DNA from: Arion vulgaris | Lineage: Eukaryota; Mollusca; Gastropoda; Stylommatophora; Arionidae | Length of the DNA: 64,000 nucleotides | NCBI GenBank assembly: GCA_020796225.1 | Contig: CM036753.1 | Location: 71,229,865 to 71,293,864, forward strand | Direction: 5' to 3' | Shown: in pieces, positions 44,855 through 55,219 of the stretch | Numbering within the stretch: the stretch's first letter is position 1 | Layout of the letters: every line of letters starts with the position of its first letter | Made by a program: the position numbers and the translations under genes | The notes under the pieces: generated by a model | Told to the model about the DNA's origin: nothing | Database searches by the model: none | The model's input: the letters and a program-made list of their open reading frames with translations, nothing else

Positions 44855-45540
44855 GATGTCCCTATTTAGATGTGCAATGAGCAAGGCAAAGACTACAAGG
44901 CTGCATTTATTTAGATGTGCAATGAGCAAGGCAAAGACTACAAGGCTGCATTTATTTAGATGTGCAATGAGCAAGGCAAAGACTACAAGACTGCATTTAT
45001 TTAGATGTGCAATGAGCATGGCAAAGACTACAAGGCTGTATTTATTTAGATGTGCAATGAGCAAGGCAAAGACTACATGGCTGTATTTATTTAGATGTGC
45101 AATGAGCAAGGCAAAGACTACATGGCTGTATTTATTTAGATGTGCAATTAGCAAGGCAAAGACTACAAGACTGCATTTATTTAGATGTGCAATGAGCATG
45201 GCAAAGACTACAAGGCTGTATTTATTTAGATGTGCAATGAGCAAGGCAAAGACTACATGGCTGTATTTATTTAGATGTGCAATGAGCAAGGCAAAGACTA
45301 CATGGCTGTATTTATTTAGATGTGCAATTAGCAAGGCAAAGACTACAAGGATGCATTTATTTAGATGTGCAATTAGCAAGGCAAAGACTACAAGGATGCA
45401 TTTATTTAGATGTGCAATTAGCAAGGCAAAGACTACAAGGATGCATTTATTTAGATGTGCAATGAGCAAGGCGTAGACTAGAAAGCTTAATCTATTTAGG
45501 CGTACACTGAGCAAAGCGTAGACTATGAAGCTGCCTCTAT
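44855..45540. repeat. 45-bp tandem array, about 15 copies, with 180-bp higher-order step
   Basis: Unit: ttagatgtgcaatgagcaag, then gcaaagactacaaggctgca, then tttat. Four-unit blocks (gagcatggc, gagcaaggc/catgg, gagcaaggc/catgg, attagcaaggc) repeat with an offset of 180 bp: gagcatggc occurs near 45012 and again near 45192. The last two units are clearly diverged. The open frames (206 codons forward, 269 reverse) are repeat artefacts. Confidence 0.96.
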
Positions 45541-45856
45541 GTTCAGGAAGATGTGTTCTTGTCATGATAACTCGTCGCAATAATAAAATGCAAATTATCA
45601 TATTTTCTTATATTTTGATACATACCAATAAGGTGAGATAAAAGAAAGGTGTGGTCATGAGAGAAGAAGGAAGAATGCAAAAGTAATATCAAGAGAAAAT
45701 GGATATGAAATATAATGATGTTTGCACTGGTATATATATTTGCATTGATAGTTTAGCCCTAACAAGAATTGTTCCGACTAAAAATCATTTTTAAAATACA
45801 GCTGTCGTTACGGCCTGTAATATCGTGCTTTAGTGTAGTGTAGTGCAGGGGGGCAT

Positions 45857-46216
45857 GTGCTTGTAGAATTTGATGACCGTATGGCTAATGGGGACATGTG
45901 CTTGTAGAATTTGATGACCGTATGGCTAATGGGGACATGTGCTTGTAGAATTTGATGACCGTATGGCTAATGGGGACATGTGTTTGTAGAATTTGATGAC
46001 CGTATGGCTAATGGGACATGTGCTTGTAGAATTTGATGACCGTATGGCTAATGGGGACATGTGCTTGTAGAATTTGATGACCGTATGGCTAATGGGGACA
46101 TGTGCTTGTAGAATTTGATGACCGTATGGCTAATGGGGACATGTGCTTGTAGAATTTGATGACCGTATGGCTAATGGGGACATGTGTTTGTAGAATTTGA
46201 TGACCGTATGGCTAAT
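45857..46216. repeat. 41-bp tandem array, about nine copies
   Basis: Unit: gtgcttgtagaatttgatga, then ccgtatggctaatggggaca, then t. Units are nearly identical (two have gtgttt, one lacks a g). It ends in mid-unit at 'gctaatgcag'. Confidence 0.97.
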
Positions 46217-46284
46217 GCAGTCGCCGCAAAACTGTTCAGGTTCTGATTTTTCTGTATACCCACGACAGAAAAAAAAATGCATTG

Positions 46285-46368
46285 GCCTTGCCGAGAATTG
46301 AACCCGGGTCAAACGCACGAGAACCCGCGCCCTAATCAATTCGTTCAGACGCTCTACACCAAAATGAT
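46285..46368 (-). mobile_element. tRNA-like sequence (tRNA pseudogene or SINE head)
   Basis: The reverse strand has ttggtgtagagcgtctg (A-box-like) and gacccgggttcaattctcgg (B-box-like) about 45 bp apart. I cannot fold a clean cloverleaf with matched acceptor stems, so I do not call a working tRNA gene. Confidence 0.5.
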
Positions 46369-46528
46369 AATACACGATAATATCAAAGAACGTAGCATAA
46401 TCATCAATGTTGAAACTTCTAAAGATATTAGTTATACCGGGACAGGAAACTGGTTACACAAGATCAGCGGAAAACCCAACAATAAATATTCCAATATATA
46501 TCTATGAAAGAGGTAATGTTTTAATGGC

Positions 46529-46817
46529 GAAACACGTAAAAACAAAGTACTGTAGTTTTACAAAATACAAAAAAAAACAATAACAATGCACAGCAACGTT
46601 TCGACCAAAAGGCCTTTATCAAGCAAAGGATACAAAAGAAGTCAAGAAGGGTCGTTAAGAATGTATTGTCTGATTCTATATGGTGTGTGTCGTGTATGAA
46701 TTGAACTTCTTAACTTCTGTTGTATCCTTTGCTTGATTAAAGGTCTTTTGGTCGAAACGTTGCTGTATATTGTTATTGTATTTTGTAAATCTACAGTACT
46801 TTGTTTTTACATGTTTC
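46529..46817. repeat. Fold-back: two inverted about 115-bp arms around a 56-bp spacer
   Basis: 46529-46649 is the reverse complement of 46706-46817 at roughly 90 percent identity, with one gap of about 10 bp. Both arms hold the stretch ttggtcgaaacgttgctg and cctttgcttgat. Either two opposite copies of a dispersed element or one hairpin-shaped element. Confidence 0.9.
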
Positions 46818-46948
46818 ACCATTGCTACCTAATTTTACTGCAGTCTTCCCATTTATCGGGAAATGTTCTGGGAAGTAATAAGCGAGTTTTAGAGCGTGAG
46901 GTACAGATAGAGTTAATGATATCGAGAATTAAAGATTGTTTATTGGTT

Positions 46949-47167
46949 TTTTTTTTCTTTCTCCCCCCCCCGATCCAGAAGCACTTGAGCTGAAAGCTCT
47001 TTGGCTCGGTGTCATGGACATCGTAACCCTTAGGCTCGGTACCACGAACACCGTAAATCTGGGGAACCTGTAGCTTTTCTGCCAGTCCGCGGAGTTGAAC
47101 CCGCACTTACAGAGGACTAGTCACCCGTAGTGTAAAACGCGCTACGAACACGCTGGGCACGTGGGCG
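46949..47167 (-). mobile_element. tRNA-derived SINE, family 1 (copy 4), TSD
   Basis: Reverse copy: poly-T/C tail, 'gatccagaagcacttgagc', 'catcgtaacccttaggctcgg', 'gcggagttgaacccgcac' (B-box part) and 'aaaacgcgctacgaacacgc' (A-box part). gtttattggtt flanks it at 46938-46948 and about 47167-47177. Confidence 0.92.
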
Positions 47168-47404
47168 TTTATTGGTTACTGAACAGACGTCACAGCACGA
47201 CCCATAGGTGCTCAATCTCTACCAACAGATGTCGAAGGGTATGCATACTGGTGGTTCCTGTGGCTCGCTGGTTAAACACACTTCTTGTTCTACCCCTCAA
47301 GCATCTAGCTCTACGTGTACAACGTGTGAGAGTGAGATAGAAAGTGGATTAGTGTGGGTAAGAGAAAGAGTTTATGTATCAATAATATCAAGATAGTTCT
47401 AGAA

Positions 47405-47795
47405 CAGCAGTTTCTAAACTTTGCATGACCGCGCACCACCTTTGAAATACATTTTACTGTCGCGGAACCACGAAAGTCTCTATTTATCAACATCTTCTAG
47501 CAATGGAGTTATTATTACACCACACCAACAATCAAGCTGTCTCCAATTTCTCAGACTGCGGAAAACTTCAAATGATCTTTCATTTTTGTCCTGTCAGACA
47601 TTTAGATTCCGGTCTGATCCGGGTCCTTTGATTTCGTAGCGGAACTAGTTTACCACTGTTTTTATACATGTTTTTAAAATGTATTTTTCTGTTTGAAATG
47701 TCACAGATTATAATATTTCTTCAAGCGATTGAGGACCCCCTGTGAGTACCTCATGGACCCCCGGGGGTTCGCGGAACCCAGTTTGGGAAACGCTT
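47405..47795. mobile_element. hAT-type miniature element (second family, copy 1)
   Basis: 391-bp element starting cagcagtttctaaactttgc and ending gaacccagtttgggaaacgc; the ends are imperfect inverted repeats of a CAG.GGTTCCCAAACT type. Flanks are ttctagaa (47397-47404) and ttctagat (47796-47803), a 7-of-8 match. The body (aaaacttcaaatgatctttc, gtagcggaactagtttacca) is shared with 60187-60546. Confidence 0.88.
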
Positions 47796-47825
47796 TTCTA
47801 GATCACTGAAAAAACAAATATGAAG

Positions 47826-47970
47826 AGAGTTATGGAGCGCTTCGAAGATGAGAGAACACAGAGAGTTCTAGAACGATACAAATAACAACATCAAAAGAGA
47901 TCTAGATCGCTATAGAGATGAACATCAAGACAATTCTGAAACGTGTCAAAGATAAACATTCAAAGAAAAT
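47826..47970. repeat. Degenerate tandem repeat, about 36-40 bp, four copies
   Basis: Diverged copies of a gagttctagaacgcttc-aaagatgaacatcaa-like unit. A similar single stretch lies at 50302-50368 inside a family 2 SINE. Confidence 0.5.
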
Positions 47971-48066
47971 TACTTCTGAAGGTAAAGTAACGAAAACAAG
48001 GATATACAAGGAAAGTTAGTTAAAGAATGGGGAAAGTAATAGCAAAACAAAACTGTTTCTACTCAC

Positions 48067-48143
48067 CTGTTTTCGTTCGTAAAATCATAACGAGGTTGTG
48101 GGTCAGGGTCATGGCCGTTCACATCATAACTGGCACTGTCGTC
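48067..48143 (-). CDS. Internal exon of a furin/PC1-like proprotein convertase
   Basis: A 77-bp exon on the reverse strand. It is preceded by a pyrimidine-rich acceptor (atttctattgtctcttaaag) and followed by a consensus donor (gtgagt at 48066-48061). It translates as DD, then SASYDVNGHDPDPQPRYDFT, then NEN with a split AG. codon. This is the conserved stretch of kexin-family subtilases (S8B), between the catalytic Asp (LDDG) and catalytic His (HGTRCAGE) motifs; the split codon would give Arg directly before HGTRC. Convertases of this family cut prohormones and other precursors after paired basic residues in the secretory pathway. No other exon was found in the window, so the gene must have long introns; the 38-bp array at 48258-49196 would lie in the intron upstream. 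Furin, PC1/3 and PACE4-like members cannot be told apart from 25 residues. Confidence 0.85.
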
Positions 48144-48257
48144 CTTTAAGAGACAATAGAAATAAATTACAAGATTAAATTATGTGAAAGATGCACATTT
48201 TAGAACACAAACACAAAATGACATAAAATAGTGAACCGAGACTGATTAGATCCGATC

Positions 48258-49196
48258 GTGTACCATCTTTCCGTTGCTGGTTTGTTGTCCAGATCGTGTA
48301 CCATCTTTCCGTTGCTAGTTTGTTGTCCAGATCGTGTACCATCTTTCCGTTGCTGGTGTGTTGTCCTGATCGTGTACCATCTTTCCGTTGCTGGTTTGTT
48401 GTCCAGATCGTGTACCATCTTTCCGTTGCTAGTTTGTTGTCCAGATCGTGTACCATCTTTCCGTTGCTGGTGTGTTGTCCTGATCGTGTACCATCTTTCC
48501 GTTGCTGGTTTGTTGTCCAGATCGTGTACCATCTTTCCGTTGCTAGTTTGTTGTCCAGATCGTGTACCATCTTTCCGTTGCTGGTGTGTTGTCCTGATCG
48601 TGTACCATCTTTCCGTTGCTGGTGTGTTGTCCAGATCGTGTACCATCTTTCCGTTGCTGGTGTGTTGTCCTGATCGTGTACCATCTTTCCGTTGCTGGTT
48701 TGTTGTCCAGATCGTGTACCATCTTTCCGTTGCTGGTTTGTTGTCCAGATCGTGTACCATCTTTCCGTTGCTAGTTTGTTGTCCAGATCGTGTACCATCT
48801 TTCCGTTGCTGGTTTGTTGTCCAGATCGTGTACCATCTTTCCGTTGCTAGTTTGTTGTCCAGATCGTGTACCATCTTTCCGTTGCTGGTGTGTTGTCCAG
48901 ATCGTGTACCATCTTTCCGTTGCTGGTGTGTTGTCCTGATCGTGTACCATCTTTCCGTTGCTGGTTTGTTGTCCAGATCGTGTACCATCTTTCCGTTGCT
49001 GGTTTGTTGTCCAGATCGTGTACCATCTTTCCGTTGCTAGTTTGTTGTCCAGATCGTATACCATCTTTCCGTTGCTAGTTTGTTGTCCAGATCGTATACC
49101 ATCTTTCCGTTGCTGGTTTGTTGTCCAGATCGTATACCATCTTTCCGTTGCTGGTGTGTTGTCCAGATCGTGTACCATCTTTCCGTTGCTGGTTTG
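48258..49196. repeat. 38-bp tandem array, about 25 copies, with 114-bp higher-order step
   Basis: Unit: tcgtgtaccatctttccgtt, then gctggtttgttgtccaga. Three sub-types (ctggtttg/ccag, ctagtttg/ccag, ctggtgtg/cctg) follow each other in fixed order from about 48277 to 48600, giving a 114-bp period; the order breaks down later. It probably lies in an intron of the convertase gene, about 115 bp from the exon. 114 is divisible by 3, so the reverse frames stay open (207 and 262 codons); these are artefacts. Confidence 0.95.
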
Positions 49197-49285
49197 TTCT
49201 CATCTTCTATCTTCCACTTCCCGATAATTGGTTGCATCTGCTGTTTCATTATCGTGAACATCTGAATGTTTGGGACAGCGAGTCT

Positions 49286-49505
49286 ATGTAAGATGGTCTT
49301 TATGGCGAAGTGGTTAAGACGTTTTTCTGTCGTTCTGAAGGTTGTGGATCCGAACAACGTCACATTTTTCATGAGTTCCTAGATTGTTGCGGAAGCTATG
49401 GAGTTTGTGCTTTGTGCAACACACTCGGCAAATGGTGTGTCATTTCTGCCGACATGGACTGAACCATATTGGTGAAACCCGGTGGAATAAAGTTAATCTT
49501 TCGCC
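49286..49505 (+). mobile_element. tRNA-related SINE, family 2 (copy 2)
   Basis: tRNA-like head (tggcgaagtggttaagacg, ggttgtggatccgaac with a damaged B-box), then 'atgagttcctagattgttgc', 'gtttgtgctttgtgcaac', 'catttctgccgacatgg', 'gaaacccggtggaataaag' and 'ttaatctttcgcc'. Confidence 0.85.
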
Positions 49506-49519
49506 TTTAAATCTACGTA

Positions 49520-50160
49520 AGCTCTTGGAGATTAAAATGATGAATATAAGCCATATTTAGACTGAAACCTTGCTTATGTCACTCTTTCATATCAGGGACT
49601 GAGAATCGAACACAAAAATTGCCACAATCAACGGAAACTCTGCGAACAAATTGAACAGCAGCAGAAACAGCTTCATCCTCTCAATGAAATTAGTTGTTCT
49701 GTGCACAATTTCACTCGGCAATGAACCCTCTCAAGCGCGACGACTAGAAAATCCCAGCATGATTTTGCACCAAGATGTAATGTGAAATAATCATAAAGCA
49801 ATCACATTTCTGACTCCAGTAACAGCAGTATATATGTGCATGCAACTAAAGTGACAGCAAAAACAGCTGAGACATACACCGGCATACAAATCCACCTGAT
49901 TGTTTCACCAGTTAAGACTATTATCTTTTTCGCGATTACAAATTCTCTAGTTGCAAACACTAAAAATAGATTAGAGAGTCCCAGGGTTCGAGTACTTGCT
50001 TTGAGAAATATTGCTGCAAAACATAAAATAATAATAATACCAAAATGGATACTACTCACGGGGAGAGAAAATAGTGCGAAACAAGGGTTCAAATCATTTC
50101 TTGGCTTTCTGCTAAATTAACTTCTTACATTGAACTTTCGCATATTTAATTTTTCGGATT
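49520..50160. other. No gene assigned; hydrophobic reverse frame
   Basis: The reverse open frame at 49802-50092 (96 codons) has two or three hydrophobic stretches (HFGIIIILCFAAIFL; YVSAVFAVTLVACTYILLLL). A gtgagtag...ttttgcag pair only 46 nt apart lies inside it. I know of no family that it fits, and splicing there would break the frame. Confidence 0.3.
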
Positions 50161-50164
50161 GCGT

Positions 50165-50480
50165 TTTAGAGTCTAAAGATGAAGGATTTACTTTATTGCA
50201 CTGGGTTTCCCTGTACACCTCGGTCCCTCACCTCAGAAATGGCACGGTACATGCCTAGAGTATCTTAGAAACAGTCTCCAGAAAAGGTTCAACGATTTGT
50301 TATCAAGAAAGCTCTTGAACGCTTCAAAGATGAGCATTAAGAAAGAACGGGGTAACAATTCTAGGAATCTCTGGAGATAAAAAAAACACACCCGTGAATA
50401 GAACGACACAGTCCAGATTTGAACTCACGCTCTTCAGAACACAAGGCAAACGGCTTAACCACTTAGCCACAGAGACTTGC
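50165..50480 (-). mobile_element. tRNA-related SINE, family 2 (copy 3), with internal insertion
   Basis: The reverse copy has a tRNA-like head at the high end (gatttgaactcacgctcttc, gcttaaccacttagccacag) and 'attgcactgggtttcc', 'cagaaatggcacg' at the low end. About 65 bp at 50302-50368 are foreign to the family and resemble the degenerate repeat at 47826-47970. Confidence 0.8.
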
Positions 50481-50676
50481 ATCTAGAAAGTGAGCGCCTT
50501 CTCGATAATAGCAATATCCAGTAAAGTTGAATGAACATTGAAAGCTCTAACTTACAGAAGATATGGTTGTATCCATGTAGATCATTGAATGATAGAAAGA
50601 TGTGATTTTGAAGAATATTGTTTGAAATACAATGACAACTAAAACTTCAACAGTCAAATATGAGTAGCTGTTCACT

Positions 50677-50971
50677 TCTTCTTCTTCTTTTGTCGTCACA
50701 CTGCTACCGGGTTATTGCCCAGTGTCGTGTTTTTCTGTTTTTGTCTTGCGCTGTTCTGGTGGCTTATGTGATTGTTATTTTGCTCTTTCACAGGATTCTG
50801 CTACGTCATCTAACCATCTTTTCCGAGGCCTTCCTCTTGCCTTCTTTCCCGATGTTCTGTTGTAGAAGACTCTGTATACTGTGGAATTTGGATGCATTCT
50901 TATTAAGTGGCCAAACCACTTCATTCTTTGTTTCTCAATGTAATTCAAGCAAGGTTCTGTGTCAACTTTCT
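50677..50971 (-). mobile_element. LINE 3' fragment (family G) with 12-bp TSD
   Basis: Reverse copy of the family seen at 60680-60985: KQRMKWFGHLIRMHPNST-like, then the GRPRKRW-like region and the 'cactgctaccgggttattg' 3' region, with a ttcttcttctt tail. Direct repeats tagctgttcact at 50665-50676 and 50972-50983 show that it is a separate, 5'-truncated insertion. Confidence 0.87.
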
Positions 50972-51044
50972 TAGCTGTTCACTGTCAATGCGTAAAGGAA
51001 GATTATTAAACATACCAGAAAGACAATTTGCGTTTTTTCAAGTG

Positions 51045-51241
51045 TGTAACGAGAAGAGATTACAGAACATCAGGAAAGAAGGCGAGAGGAAGACCACGAA
51101 AATGATGGTTAGATGGCATAGCAGAATCCTTTGAAAGAGCAAAAATAGCAATCACCGAAGCCACCAGAACAGCGCAAGACAAAAACAGAAAACCACGACA
51201 CTGGACAACAACCAGGTAGCCTTGTGACGACAGAAGAAGAA
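51045..51241 (+). mobile_element. LINE 3' fragment (family G), opposite orientation
   Basis: Forward copy: 'acagaacatcaggaaagaag', 'gcgagaggaagaccacgaaaa', 'atggttagatggcatagcag', 'gccaccagaacagcgcaaga', 'caacaaccaggtag' and a gaagaag tail. With 50677-50870 it forms inverted arms of about 190 bp. Confidence 0.83.
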
Positions 51242-51244
51242 CTA

Positions 51245-51770
51245 TGAGAGGGGGTACAGATCACTTTTCCAATCGGAACCTAAACAGTTGTGCGTTTATT
51301 TTGCAACCGACGTCTCACAAGTGAGGAAAGGAATTGTGCCTTCTATCCCCTTCATACTTTGGTCTAGAAACGAGATATTGCGAAGGAGATGGGAGCACCT
51401 ATGGACATGTCCGGAGTGCAATGAAGATATTCAAAACTGAAACAGAATGTGATATGACAGACACTACATATCCCACAAAAGCTAGCAACATTTTCATTGT
51501 TAACTAGAAATGAAGAAACTAAAAATGAAAACTTAAATAACATAATGAAGAATATTATAAATATTTATAAAGAATATAATGAATGGAAGTATATTGTATA
51601 ATCTCAGTGTACCGGACAGTTTGAGTGTAGTAGCATGAAATAAAGCAAATATCACAAGTGGTTAAGAGTGCAAAGAATAAAAATAATGTGGATAAATATG
51701 ATCCATCACACTAGCCAGCTCGACAGACGGGAGATATATTAAAGTACGGACATAAAATGTACACATTTCT
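51245..51770. other. No gene recognised
   Basis: AT-rich sequence without a supported feature. Confidence 0.5.
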
Positions 51771-51775
51771 TCATG

Positions 51776-51914
51776 AGAGAGAGAGAGAGAGAGTGGGAGA
51801 TGGATGGATGGATGGGTGGATGGGTGGATGGATGGGTGGATGGGTGGATGGGTGGGTGGATGGGTGGATGGGTGAATGGGTGGATGGGTGGATGGATGGA
51901 TGGATGGATGGATG

Positions 51915-51958
<44 letters not shown>

Positions 51959-51960
51959 CA
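51776..51960. repeat. Compound microsatellite (GA)n-(TGGA/TGGG)n-(GATA)n
   Basis: A GA run, then mixed tggatggatgggtgga tetramers, then about 13 gata units. Confidence 0.97.
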
Positions 51961-52048
51961 TGGAGAAAGGGAGATGGTGATATAGACGTACAAACTTACA
52001 CGAAAGAGATATAGTTGTATAGATGGTAAAATAAAGTGTACAATCTTT

Positions 52049-52050
<2 letters not shown>

Positions 52051-52099
<49 letters not shown>
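52051..52099. repeat. (GA)n microsatellite
   Basis: GA dinucleotides over about 49 bp with one interruption. Confidence 0.97.
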
Positions 52100-52139
52100 A
52101 GAGAGAAAGAGAGATGGCGAGAAAGTGTATAGATTTTCA

Positions 52140-52325
52140 ACTATCAAATTGTTCTTCTACGTGCTCAACATGAGCAAGTCTCCAATAGGACTAGGAACTC
52201 GATCTAACCTACATTGAGATCAGACATATCTGGAAAAATAGCCCGATTGTTCCACGCGGCAATGAACCTGGCCCCTCTGGAATGAAAGCCGAGCGCCTTA
52301 CTTCTACACCACAAAGACTTCCCAC
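52140..52325 (-). mobile_element. SINE-like element, family 5 (copy 3, head half only)
   Basis: Matches the tRNA-side half of 17928-18590: 'ttcttctacgtgctcaac', 'aggactaggaactcgatct', 'cctacattgagatcag', 'tccacgcggcaatgaacctgg' and 'cgccttacttctacaccac'. Confidence 0.75.
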
Positions 52326-52329
52326 ATAA

Positions 52330-52700
52330 TGATTCCACAGCGTCTACGTGTGGTGCCAATTATATTTGTCACAATCACCACCACTGACCGGAAACCAAAT
52401 TTCGAGTGTAGATATAGTTTAATCGAAAGGTCATCATCACTGCACATCAAACCAATTAGTCCATAAGTTCTCCGATATCTTCCTGAGTATATCACACAGA
52501 GTGTGATAACTAACAACACAAGTCCTATGTTGGTTTACTAGTTATCTTAGACTTCTAGCTAGTGTAGAGCTCTTGTTTAGCGACATACCGTTTGATTTTT
52601 ATATTTTTGCAGTCTAGATAAGGTTGCAAATTCACCTCCATTTCTTAAATCCTTGCATGTTTTTTTCTGCCGTAAGGAATTCAGAATATCGGTCAGACTT
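52330..52700. other. No gene recognised
   Basis: No supported feature. Confidence 0.5.
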
Positions 52701-52704
52701 TCTG

Positions 52705-52950
52705 TTGCCGGGGCTCTCAAGGGGAGCACAGATTATTAACACTGCGACATACAAGGCATGTCGTAAAAGGCGACTGAGGTAGGGCCTATGGAAGGTATCA
52801 TAGTAAATAAAAAAAACGACACAGAAATAGGATGTGCATACTTGTAGGCGCATAACTGGCACAACGTACAATCGCTCTTAGGCTCAGATGACATACAAAT
52901 CGCACAGAGTGGTTAACAAGTGGTCGATATGAGCGTTTGAAGAGGAATAC
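52705..52950 (+). mobile_element. Dispersed 'core' repeat, type 1 (copy 4)
   Basis: Forward copy: gccggggctctcaaggggag, 'actgcgacatacaaggcatg', 'aaggcgactgaggtaggg', 'cgcataactggcacaacgta', 'ttaggctcagatgacatac' and 'caagtggtcgatatgagcg'. An AT-rich stretch with an (TAA)n array follows. Confidence 0.83.
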
Positions 52951-52999
52951 CAGCCTGGCCCATTGCTCGTTCGAATTCTACAGTAGCTAAACATTCGTC

Positions 53000-53033
<34 letters not shown>

Positions 53034-53051
53034 TAATAACAGAATAATAAT

Positions 53052-53082
<31 letters not shown>

Positions 53083-53221
53083 TAACATAATAATAATAAT
53101 ATAATAATAATAATAATATAATAATAATAATATAATAATATCAATAACATAATAATAATAATATATTAATAATAATAATATAATAATAATAATATAATAA
53201 TAATAATAATATAATAATAAT
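53000..53221. repeat. (TAA)n microsatellite, interrupted
   Basis: About 220 bp of ataataataa with scattered dinucleotide slips (ataatataata) and one aacag interruption. Confidence 0.97.
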
Positions 53222-53975
53222 GAGAATATATCATGTAATAATCACGAAGTTTCAGTTTATAAAATCAAGTGTTAGATTTGTTCAATATTTTGTGCTTGAG
53301 ATCTGGTTAACTGAGTCTACTGTAAAAGTGTTTTACCTTGAACTCTGGTTAACTAGTTCTATTGTATTTTCTGTTGTTGTTTGAACTTAGGTTAACTAAG
53401 TTTACCGTGTGTTTCTTTCAAACAAATCACACCATCCGCACCACATCAAACCGTCAAACTGAAGTTAAATATAACATGACCGCGTTCCGAATGTTTGATG
53501 TTAATTTATACAAGCAGGTTCATAACTCCGCGAGTCCCTGGAATAAAAACACCCAAATTCTCTCCCAAAACGACCCCACAGCCACTGGCCGTTTCCTGGC
53601 CCAACAGCACTGAATTATAAACACATGAGCACAGAAACGATGGAAATGAAAGCAAACAACACAGCCTGTCGTGATACAAACTAAGATCAAACGAATTCAC
53701 TGCTATGTGACAAAAAGCAAACAAGCTAGGAGCACATTTATGCCCTGGCTGAACGAACAGAAAAACGTTCTAGATTAATTAATGGCACATTTTTCTGTTG
53801 AAAAAAAAGTAAAAATATAGCAAGCTCAGGCTCTTTAGCAAGCTCATTTAGTATACTGTTGATGATTCCATATTTGTTAAAGCTCAACTCCCTCTTTCAA
53901 CAATTTTTGGTTTATGCTGGCTAACCAACTTATAATCTCATTATGTCAACATAATTACTGAGATTAGATGTCCGA
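53222..53975. other. No gene recognised
   Basis: 'tctggttaacta' and 'ttaggttaactaag' at about 53300-53400 form a loose repeat. The 83-codon frame at 53362-53613 has no domain that I recognise. Confidence 0.45.
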
Positions 53976-53977
53976 AG

Positions 53978-54445
53978 GCCTTCCACATTGAAGTTTGTAC
54001 ATAATCGAGGGCATTCCCCACTGAAGTTTGTACACAATTTATAAGAGGACCTTCCACACTGAAGTTTGTACACAATCTCTAAGAGGATCTTCCCCACTGA
54101 AGTTTGTACACAATCGATGGCCTTCCCACTGAAGTTTGTACACAATCGATGGCCTTCCACACTGAATTTTGTACACAATCGATGGCCTTCCCACTGAAGT
54201 TTGTATACAATCGATGGCCTTCCCACTGAATTTTGTACACAATCGATGGCCTTCCCACTGAATTTTGTACACAATCGATGGCCTTCCCACTGAAGTTTGT
54301 ACACAATCGATGGCCTTCCCACTGAAGTTTGTACACAATCGATGGCCTTCCCACTGAAGTTTGTACACAATTGATGGCCTTCCCACTGAAGTTTGTATAC
54401 CATTTCTAAGAGGACCTTCCACACTGAAATGTGTGCACAATCTCC
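53978..54445. repeat. 32-bp tandem array, about 13 copies
   Basis: Unit: gtacacaatcgatggccttc, then ccactgaagttt. The centre is regular; both edges carry longer, diverged units with 'tctaagaggaccttccacac'. Reverse open frames of up to 183 codons follow from the repeat. Confidence 0.95.
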
Positions 54446-54449
54446 AACA

Positions 54450-54775
54450 TATAATACCTTGCCACGAAGGTCATCTCCCAAATGCTACTTACAAACTACT
54501 ACTACCGTCTGATATCTGCATCCAACATATATCGTTAAACTATCGTTTCCTCATTTAACCTTCAACCTTTGCTCTCAGTATAGTTATCAGAGAAGTCATG
54601 TTCCCGTAATCTGCTTAGATCATGTTTTATTATTTAATTTCCAGATTATCTAGTTTCACTTTATTTAATTGATTCATCCTGTAGCATATCCTTTGCAATA
54701 AAGTCGCTCTTATCACAGCTTGCCTGAAAAACAATCGGGCTCTAGGAAGTTCTCCTGCCTCCGACAACGATACCA
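54450..54775. other. No gene recognised
   Basis: No supported feature. Confidence 0.5.
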
Positions 54776-54789
54776 ATGTTTCTTTAATG

Positions 54790-54925
54790 TCCATTGAAAA
54801 CCGTCAAAGAGCAGAAATAACAATCACCCAAGCCACGAGAACAACGCAAGACAACAACAGAAAACTACGACACTGTGCAACAACCCGGTAACAGTGTAAC
54901 GACAAAAGAAGAAGAACAACAACAA
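54790..54925 (+). mobile_element. LINE 3' fragment (family G)
   Basis: Only the last about 130 bp: 'caaagagcagaaataacaat', 'ccaagccacgagaacaacg', 'ggtaacagtgtaacgac' and a gaagaag run. Confidence 0.78.
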
Positions 54926-55040
54926 AACATCTCCAGTAGCTTCTTCTGTGAACTGTATTATTGATTCTCATAATATTCTACCGTTGTCTTGGTCGTCCTC
55001 GCTTCGTCTTCCACGAACCATACCCTCTATTACTATCAAG

Positions 55041-55144
55041 CATAGATTTCCAAACTTTTTTGGTCCACCGCCCACTTTTCAAGACATGAACTTTGTAACG
55101 CCATCCCCCCTTTCCTATTATAACAGTATGCCAACACCCCTCCC

Positions 55145-55219
<75 letters not shown>

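Noticed and set aside
46285..46368. Working tRNA gene
   Set aside because: A- and B-box-like parts are present, but I could not pair acceptor and anticodon stems. The same caution applies to all SINE heads here.
49802..50092. Receptor-like membrane protein exon
   Set aside because: Hydrophobic stretches only. The gtgagt...ttttgcag pair is 46 nt apart, unusually short for an animal intron, and splicing there brings an early stop.
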